DNA from: Streptomyces aquilus
GTDB taxonomy: Bacteria > Actinomycetota > Actinomycetes > Streptomycetales > Streptomycetaceae
Reading direction: 5' to 3'
Length of the DNA stretch: 64,000 nt
Assembly: GCF_003955715.1 (NCBI RefSeq)
Contig: NZ_CP034463.1
Coordinates: 1,674,001 to 1,738,000, forward strand
The translations under genes were made by a program, and so were the position numbers. Shown here one piece after another: positions 60,001-64,000 of the stretch; positions within the stretch are counted from its first letter, which is position 1, and every line of letters starts with the position of its first letter. Below the pieces are notes generated by a model, which was not told the origin of the DNA, searched no databases, and worked only from the letters and a program-made list of their open reading frames with translations.

Positions 60001-60452
60001 ATGTCCTCGGCGGCCCGGACCAGCTCGTCGACGTCGCTGGAGGGCTCGGAGGAGCCGAGGACGGGCACGCCGGCCGCTCGGGCCGCGGCGACCGCCCTCG
60101 CCTTGTTGCCGGTGAGTTCGAGGATCTCCGCGCTGGGTCCGACGAAGGTGATCCCGGCTTCCTCGCAGGCGCGGGCCAGCTCGGGGTTCTCGGAGAGGAA
60201 CCCGTAGCCCGGGTAGACGGCGTCGGCACCGGCCTGCTGGGCGGCGCGGACGATCTCCTCCACGGAGAGGTAGGCCCGCACCGGGTGCCCCGGCTCGCCG
60301 ATCTCGTACGCCTCGTCGGCCTTGAGCCGGTGCAGTGAGTTGCGGTCCTCGTGCGGGAAGACGGCGACGGTCCTCGCGCCCAGTTCATAGCCGGCGCGGA
60401 AGGCGCGAATCGCGATCTCGCCTCGGTTGGCTACCAGTACCTTGCGGAGCAT
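57078..60452 (-). CDS. pyc: Pyruvate carboxylase
   Basis: A full-length 1124-residue biotin-dependent pyruvate carboxylase (pyruvate + bicarbonate + ATP to oxaloacetate), the anaplerotic enzyme of central metabolism. Residues 1-450 are biotin carboxylase (KVLVANRGEIAIRAFRA, FVKAVAGGGGRGMRRV ATP-grasp loop, RIQVEHTVTEEVTDVDLV). Residues ~530-800 are the carboxyltransferase TIM barrel (TDTTFRDAHQSLLATRVR, HVLAVKDMAGLLRAPAAA with the carbamylated Lys). The C-terminal carrier has EAMKMEAAI with biotin Lys1090. ATG 60452 has AGGGATCGGG upstream. The gene is intact, with the MITE-like element about 110 bp upstream. Confidence 0.97.
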   Translation of the reverse strand: MLRKVLVANRGEIAIRAFRAGYELGARTVAVFPHEDRNSLHRLKADEAYEIGEPGHPVRAYLSVEEIVRAAQQAGADAVYPGYGFLSENPELARACEEAGITFVGPSAEILELTGNKARAVAAARAAGVPVLGSSEPSSDVDELVRAAEDIGFPVFVKAVAGGGGRGMRRVEDPAQLRESIEAAAREAASAFGDPTVFLEKAVVDPRHIEVQILADGQGNVIHLFERDCSVQRRHQKVIELAPAPNLDPELRDRICADAVRFAREIGYRNAGTVEFLLDPAGNHVFIEMNPRIQVEHTVTEEVTDVDLVQSQLRIAAGETLADLGLSQETVTLHGAALQCRITTEDPANGFRPDTGRISAYRSPGGSGIRLDGGTTHAGTEISAHFDSMLVKLTCRGRDFSTAVKRARRAVAEFRIRGVATNIPFLQAVLDDPDFQAGRVTTSFIEQRPHLLTSRTSADRGTKLLTYLADVTVNKPHGERPQLIDPSSKLPRLTGEVPPAGSKQKLTELGPEGFARWLRESPTIGVTDTTFRDAHQSLLATRVRTKDLLAVAPVVARTLPELLSLECWGGATYDVALRFLAEDPWERLAALREAVPNICLQMLLRGRNTVGYTPYPTEVTDAFVQEAAATGIDIFRIFDALNDVGQMRPAIEAVRETGTAIAEVALCYTSDLSDPNERLYTLDYYLRLAEQIVEAGAHVLAVKDMAGLLRAPAAATLVSALRREFDLPVHIHTHDTAGGQLATYLAAIQAGADAVDGAVASMAGTTSQPSLSAIVAATDHSARPTGLDLLAVGDLEPYWESVRRIYAPFEAGLASPTGRVYDHEIPGGQLSNLRTQAVALGLGDRFEDIEAMYAAADKILGHLVKVTPSSKVVGDLALHLVGAGVAPEEFEATPERFDIPDSVIGFLRGELGTPPGGWPEPFRTRALEGRAAAKPAPELTAEDRDGLEKDRRATLNRLLFPGPTREFETHRQTYGDTSVLDSKDFFYGLRPGQEYAVDLEPGVRLLMGLEAVGEADERGMRTVMSTLNGQLRPIQVRDVAASSDIPVTEKADRANPGHVAAPFAGVVTLAVAEGDEVAAGGTVATIEAMKMEAAITAPKAGKVSRLAINKIQQVEGGDLLFVIG

Positions 60453-60560
60453 TCCCGATCCCTTCGGCCTGCCGGTGACGGACACCATGGTCGCGGCTAC
60501 GGCCCCCGGGTGCCATGAGAGGCAGGTCACTCGGAAACGGAGATTTAACCTGTTTGCCCG

Positions 60561-60658
60561 TTAGGGTCTGTCCGGCGGATCAGGTCGCAGGGGATCGGCG
60601 GTACCTCTTTGACGCGGGTGCCCCGCGTCTGCGGCGTGATCCGCCGGACAGGCCCTAA
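60561..60658. repeat. 98-bp element with 22-bp terminal inverted repeats (MITE-like)
   Basis: TTAGGGtCTGTCCGGCGGATCA (60561-60582) and its inverted copy TGATCCGCCGGACAGgCCCTAA (60637-60658) match at 21 of 22 positions and enclose 54 bp without coding potential of its own. The ends resemble termini I recall from Streptomyces IS elements. It sits at the 3' end of the P450 gene, supplies that gene's last ~33 codons and its TAA, and as RNA would fold into a strong terminator. Confidence 0.7.
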
Positions 60659-61814
60659 GCCCCCAGCGGACGTGGAGCGCGGCCGGCTTCCGGAAGACCA
60701 GACCGTACGGTGCCGCCGCGTGCTTCTCGTCCAGGCGCAGGTCCGGGAGGCGGGCGAGCAGCGTGCGCAGGGCGACGCGGGTCTCCAGGCGGGCGAGGTG
60801 GGCGGCGATGCAGTGGTGGGGGCCGTGGGCGAAGGCCAGTTGGAGGCGGGCGTTCTCGCGGCGGACGTCGAAGCGGTCGGGGTCGGGGAAGACGGCCGGG
60901 TCGCGGTTGGCGCCGGCGAGGGAGACGGTGACCAGGTCGCCGCGCCGGATCGTCGCCGGGCCCAGGTCCGTGTCCCGGGTGGCGTAGCGGTCGACGACGG
61001 CGGCGCCGGGTTCGAGGCGCAGGGACTCCTCGATCGCACCGTCGAGGAGGTCGGACTCGGCCTGGACGAGGGCGAGTTGATCGGGGTGGCGCAGGAGGTG
61101 GAGGACGGCGTTGGTGATCATCGCCTCGGTGGTCTCGATGCCGCCGAACATCAGGACCGCGGCGTTGGAGGCGACCTCGGGCAGGGCCAGCCGGTCGGCG
61201 GCGGCGCCGAGCAGGGAGGACGTGCCGTGGGTGGTGGCCACGGCGGCCCTCAGCTGTGCGTAGGCGGCGGTGCCGGCCGGGCTGGGGGCGTGTCCGGCGG
61301 TGATGTCGGAGACCGACGCCACGATCGCCTCGTACCAGGACAGGACGGTGTCGGTGCTGACGCCGGAGAGGCCGAGTGCCTCGGTGACGACGGCGACCGC
61401 GAGCGGGCCGGCGAAGGAGCGGCGCAGTTCGGCGGCGCCGGCCGGTTCGAGGGCGGTGACGAGCCGGTCGGTCTCCTGCTCGACGAACGCGGCGAACCGG
61501 TCGTGGGTCTGCCGTGGCCGGAAGGGGGCGGCGAAGGGTTCGCGGTGCCGGGCGTGCTCGGGGCCGTCGAGGGACAGCATGCTCGGGCCGACGACCTGGG
61601 CGGTGGAGAAGCGGGGGTCGTCGACGGTGAAGGTCCTGGCGTCCCGCATCACCGTCAGGGCCAGATCCCGGCGGGTCACCAGCCAGCCGTCGAGTTCGGG
61701 CAGCCAGGACACGGGCTCGTGGGCGCGGAGCAGCGCGAGGCGGGGGTGGGGGTCGTCGGCGAGCTCGGCGAGCGTCGTCGCGGCGCCCAACGGGAACGGT
61801 TCGAGAACGCTCAT
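60561..61814 (-). CDS. Cytochrome P450 with element-derived C-terminus
   Basis: A 417-residue bacterial class P450. I-helix MFGGIETTEAMI carries the acid-alcohol pair, EESLRLEP is ExxR, and the heme loop is LQLAFAHGPHHCIAAHLARLE with the thiolate Cys. Up to HVRWG the length is usual, but the following ~33 residues (LRACPADHAADAGHP...) are read from the 98-bp inverted-repeat element, which also provides the TAA. ATG 61814 has GGAAG upstream. It is the last gene of an operon with the barstar (37-bp gap) and the aminotransferase. The substrate is unknown; no ferredoxin is adjacent. Confidence 0.92.
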   Translation of the reverse strand: MSVLEPFPLGAATTLAELADDPHPRLALLRAHEPVSWLPELDGWLVTRRDLALTVMRDARTFTVDDPRFSTAQVVGPSMLSLDGPEHARHREPFAAPFRPRQTHDRFAAFVEQETDRLVTALEPAGAAELRRSFAGPLAVAVVTEALGLSGVSTDTVLSWYEAIVASVSDITAGHAPSPAGTAAYAQLRAAVATTHGTSSLLGAAADRLALPEVASNAAVLMFGGIETTEAMITNAVLHLLRHPDQLALVQAESDLLDGAIEESLRLEPGAAVVDRYATRDTDLGPATIRRGDLVTVSLAGANRDPAVFPDPDRFDVRRENARLQLAFAHGPHHCIAAHLARLETRVALRTLLARLPDLRLDEKHAAAPYGLVFRKPAALHVRWGLRACPADHAADAGHPRQRGTADPLRPDPPDRP

Positions 61815-61851
61815 CACACTTCCGGTCGGGGTTCGGGGAGTTCGGGGGCGG

Positions 61852-62430
61852 TCACAGCCGACGCTCCGGGCGCGGCGGGTCGGGCGGCGCGGGCCAGTCC
61901 TCGCCGCTGAGGGTCGCCGTCAGACGTCCCGCGTCGAGGGCCACGCGCACGTCCGTGCCGCTCGCCACGGCCGGGGCGAAGGCGGCGGGCGGGGTGTCGT
62001 CGAGGAGGAGAAGGAAGTGCAGGGCGCGGGCCGGCAGGTCCTGCGGGAGTCCGTCGGTGTCCAGCCGCAGGTTGGCCTGCCAGGCGGCCTGACACAGGAC
62101 CGAGACGAACAGCCCGAGGAAGTCGGCGCCCAGCAGCGCGTCGGCGTGCTCGACCCGGACCACCGTCCCTCGTACGCCGCCGCTGTGGACATGCCGGTCG
62201 TGCAGACAGTCCACGAGCGCGTCCCAGTTGCGGCCGAAACAGCCGGGGAAGGACAGCACGTCGGCGAAGGCGGCGAACACGGCAGCGGGGTCGGTGAGGT
62301 GCCGTCCGTCGAGGCGGAACACCTCGCCGCCCCGGGCCCGCAGCTCGGCGGTCTCGGCCGCCGGCCACGGGTCGTCACAGCCGGCGACCACGACCCACGG
62401 CGGGCGGCGTTCGGTGAGCCAGGCGTGCAT
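61852..62430 (-). CDS. Barstar-family protein (RNase inhibitor-like)
   Basis: A 192-residue protein with a barstar fold after a short N-terminal extension. The signature VLSFPGCFGRNWDALVDCLHD is the classic barstar helix-loop that plugs the barnase active site, preceded by EVFRLDGRHLTDPAAVFAAFADV. Canonical barstars are ~90 residues, so the ~70-residue C-terminal half, ending in a short basic PRPERRL tail, is extra. The ATG lies 4 bp after the stop of the aminotransferase gene and 37 bp before the P450, so it is co-transcribed with both. No barnase-like RNase is present in the window. Confidence 0.88.
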   Translation of the reverse strand: MHAWLTERRPPWVVVAGCDDPWPAAETAELRARGGEVFRLDGRHLTDPAAVFAAFADVLSFPGCFGRNWDALVDCLHDRHVHSGGVRGTVVRVEHADALLGADFLGLFVSVLCQAAWQANLRLDTDGLPQDLPARALHFLLLLDDTPPAAFAPAVASGTDVRVALDAGRLTATLSGEDWPAPPDPPRPERRL

Positions 62431-62434
62431 GGCC

Positions 62435-63640
62435 TCAGCGCGCCAGGAAGTCGGCCAGGCCCGTCAGGAGCCGGTCGACGTCGTCCGTGTCGTTGTAGGG
62501 CGCGAGGCCGATGCGCAGTCCGCCGGTGTCGCCGAGGCCGAGCCGCCGGGAGGCCTCGATCGCGTAGAAGGAGCCGGACGGCGCGTGGACGCCGCGGTCG
62601 GCGAGGAAGCGGTAGGCGTCCACCGTGCCGTGTTCCTCGAAGGTCAGCAGCAGGGTGGGCGTGCGGTCGGCCGCCCGGGAGTGGATCGTGATCCCGTCGA
62701 GCGCGGCCAGCCCCTTGTCCAACTGCGTGCGCAGGACCTGCTCGTGGGCTTCGAGTGCCGTGAACGACGCCTCCAGGCGCTGTCGTCGCGGTCCCGTGGC
62801 CTCGGTGTCCATGCCCGCGAGGAAGTCGACGGCCGCCCGGGTGCCGGCCAGGAACTCGTAGGGCAGCGTGCCCAGTTCGAAGCGTTCCGGCACGACGTCG
62901 GTGGACGGCAGGAGCTTGTCGGGGTGCAGGGTCTCCAGCAACTCCGGGCGGGCGGCGAGGACTCCGTGGTGCGGGCCGAGGAACTTGTACGCGGAGCAGA
63001 CGTAGAAGTCGGCGCCGAGCCGTGACAGGTCGAGCAGGGCGTGCGCGGTGTGGTGGACGCCGTCGACGTGGACCAACGCCCCTGCCTCGTGGGCCAGTCG
63101 GGAGATCGCGGGGATGTCGGGGCGGGTGCCGATGAGGTTGGAGGCGGCGGTCACGGCGACCAGCCGGGTCCGCTCGGAGAGCACGGCACGGATGTCGTCG
63201 ACGGTCAACTCGCCGGTGGCCGGGTCGAAGTCGGCCCAGCGCACGACGGCTCCGACGCGGTCGGCGGCCTGCACCCACGGGCGGATGTTCGCGTCGTGGT
63301 CGAGCCGGGTGACGACCACCTCGTCGCCGGGCGACCACGCCTTGGCGAGGGTGCGGGAGAAATCGTAGGTGAGCTGGGTGGCGCTGCGGCCGAAGACGAT
63401 GCCGGACGCCTCCGCGCCCAGCAGGTCGGCGAGGGCGGCGCGGGTCTCGGTGACGATCGTCTCGGCGTTGCGCTCCCCCGGTACGCCGTGGCCGCGGTTC
63501 GACAGGGGGTGGGCCAGGGCGTCGGCGATGGCGTCGATGACGGGGCGGGGTGTCTGGGTGCCGCCGGGGCCGTCGAAGTGGGCCGTGCCGGCCGCGAGGG
63601 CGGGGAACCGGGAGCGGAGGGCGGCGATGTCGTACGTCAC
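62435..63640 (-). CDS. Class V aminotransferase / cysteine-desulfurase-like protein
   Basis: A 401-residue PLP enzyme of the cysteine-desulfurase-like (CsdA/SufS-related) group. GTAHFDGPGGTQTPRPVIDAI is the family start, TRLDHDANIRPWVQAADRVGA binds the cofactor ring, and ALVHVDGVHHTAHALLDL carries the Asp. FYVCSAYKFLGPHHG holds the Schiff-base Lys, and GGLRIGLAPYNDTDDVDRLL is near the C-terminus. The active-site Cys loop of true desulfurases is not evident, so the activity may be a lyase or aminotransferase step. GTG 63640 has AAGGAG upstream. It is the first gene of the operon with the barstar and the P450. Confidence 0.91.
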   Translation of the reverse strand: MTYDIAALRSRFPALAAGTAHFDGPGGTQTPRPVIDAIADALAHPLSNRGHGVPGERNAETIVTETRAALADLLGAEASGIVFGRSATQLTYDFSRTLAKAWSPGDEVVVTRLDHDANIRPWVQAADRVGAVVRWADFDPATGELTVDDIRAVLSERTRLVAVTAASNLIGTRPDIPAISRLAHEAGALVHVDGVHHTAHALLDLSRLGADFYVCSAYKFLGPHHGVLAARPELLETLHPDKLLPSTDVVPERFELGTLPYEFLAGTRAAVDFLAGMDTEATGPRRQRLEASFTALEAHEQVLRTQLDKGLAALDGITIHSRAADRTPTLLLTFEEHGTVDAYRFLADRGVHAPSGSFYAIEASRRLGLGDTGGLRIGLAPYNDTDDVDRLLTGLADFLAR

Positions 63641-63796
63641 GTGCAGCTCCTTCGAGGGTGGCCGGTGCACGAGTCAACCTCATCACGCGGGCGCGGGTGA
63701 CCTCGCCCCCCGCGTGACGGAGCCTGAACGTCCGAGGGGTGATCGGCGTCCCAGGAGTGACGTGCTCCGCGGGGGGCGACGAACGAAGGGACCACG

Positions 63797-64000
63797 ATGA
63801 CGGTCGTACGCATGGGTGCCGGGCTGCTCGCCGTGGCCGGACTGATCTGCACGGTGGCCGGCTGCGGCGCGGAGACCTCCTCGGCCTCGGCTCCGAAGGA
63901 GGTGACGTGGGAGGAGCCCGCCGCGTACACCTACACCCTGACGTCCAGCGAGGGGGAGCGGTCCCTCATCGGCAGGTTCCGGGTCACCGTCAGGGACGGC
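63797..64000 (+). CDS. Lipoprotein, DUF6174-like (3' end outside window)
   Basis: The first 68 codons of an exported lipoprotein. The signal is MTVVRMGAGLLAVAGL followed by ICTVAGC, with the lipidated Cys at residue 23. The mature region begins TSSASAPKEVTWEEPAAYTYTLTSSEG and RFRVTVRDG, which resembles DUF6174 (a small secreted beta-rich family), though too little is visible to be sure. ATG 63797 has GAAGGGA upstream. It diverges from the aminotransferase-barstar-P450 operon across 156 bp. Confidence 0.75.
   Translation, partial: MTVVRMGAGLLAVAGLICTVAGCGAETSSASAPKEVTWEEPAAYTYTLTSSEGERSLIGRFRVTVRDG

Noticed and set aside
57279..60338. 1019-codon plus-strand frame opposite pyruvate carboxylase
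   Set aside because: Mirror frame of a well-conserved gene; low-complexity translation and no ribosome site.

Overview
The window is a very G+C-rich actinobacterial chromosome segment and almost certainly comes from a Streptomyces. Genes are densely packed on both strands. GTG and TTG starts are common, third codon positions are nearly all G or C, and purine-rich ribosome sites (GGAGG, AAGGA) are clear. Several families present are Streptomyces-typical (DUF6421, DUF6214, DUF5997, DUF5134, Rv1733c-like, CBM2-tailed secreted enzymes). I see no rRNA, tRNA, CRISPR array, prophage or complete insertion sequence. The layout looks like a stable chromosomal arm with accessory metabolic and regulatory modules.

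Layout. 1-3.5 kb: partial electron-transfer flavoprotein beta subunit, flavin reductase, a thioredoxin-like protein divergent from a DUF4395 membrane protein, and a PlsC-type acyltransferase. 3.6-7.2 kb: two anchored proteins of unknown function and a transglutaminase/B3-B4 gene pair behind a leaderless promoter carrying an inverted repeat. 7.2-10.5 kb: a tightly coupled DUF6421, SDR and threonine-aldolase operon. 10.9-14.6 kb: glycerophosphodiesterase, acetyltransferase, two VOC proteins and an aldo/keto reductase. 14.6-20.9 kb: FUSC transporter with an overlapping MarR gene, DUF5134, M56 peptidase, PAP2 phosphatase, HAD protein and TetR regulator. 20.9-28.3 kb: LVIVD-repeat and DUF305 pair, DUF6214, ferredoxin-NADP reductase, NCS2 permease, and an ArsR-like regulator divergent from an Old Yellow Enzyme.

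28.3-31.1 kb is a plant-polymer pocket. A secreted esterase with a cellulose-binding module has a CebR-like box upstream, and a PL3 pectate lyase has a LacI-type palindrome inside its promoter. 31.1-41.8 kb: PaaX regulator and AidB-type acyl-CoA dehydrogenase, HEAT-repeat protein, BNR-repeat protein, uracil-DNA glycosylase, BadF-type kinase with a minisatellite-coded N-terminus, CbiX-like protein and lactonase. 41.9-57 kb: a second FUSC transporter with an unusual leader, Lrp regulator, HAD phosphatase, FAD oxidoreductase and giant LuxR-type regulator, two SDRs, a lone LysR effector domain beside DUF5997, and a LuxR/MFS pair. 57-64 kb: full-length pyruvate carboxylase, then an aminotransferase, barstar and P450 operon whose P450 stop codon lies in a 98-bp inverted-repeat element, and a partial lipoprotein.

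Much of the regulatory logic is readable. Local regulators (MarR, TetR, ArsR-like, PaaX) sit next to good palindromes near their own promoters. Strong hairpins separate several transcription units. At least six genes have a -10 hexamer only 6-7 nt before the start codon, which implies leaderless mRNAs.
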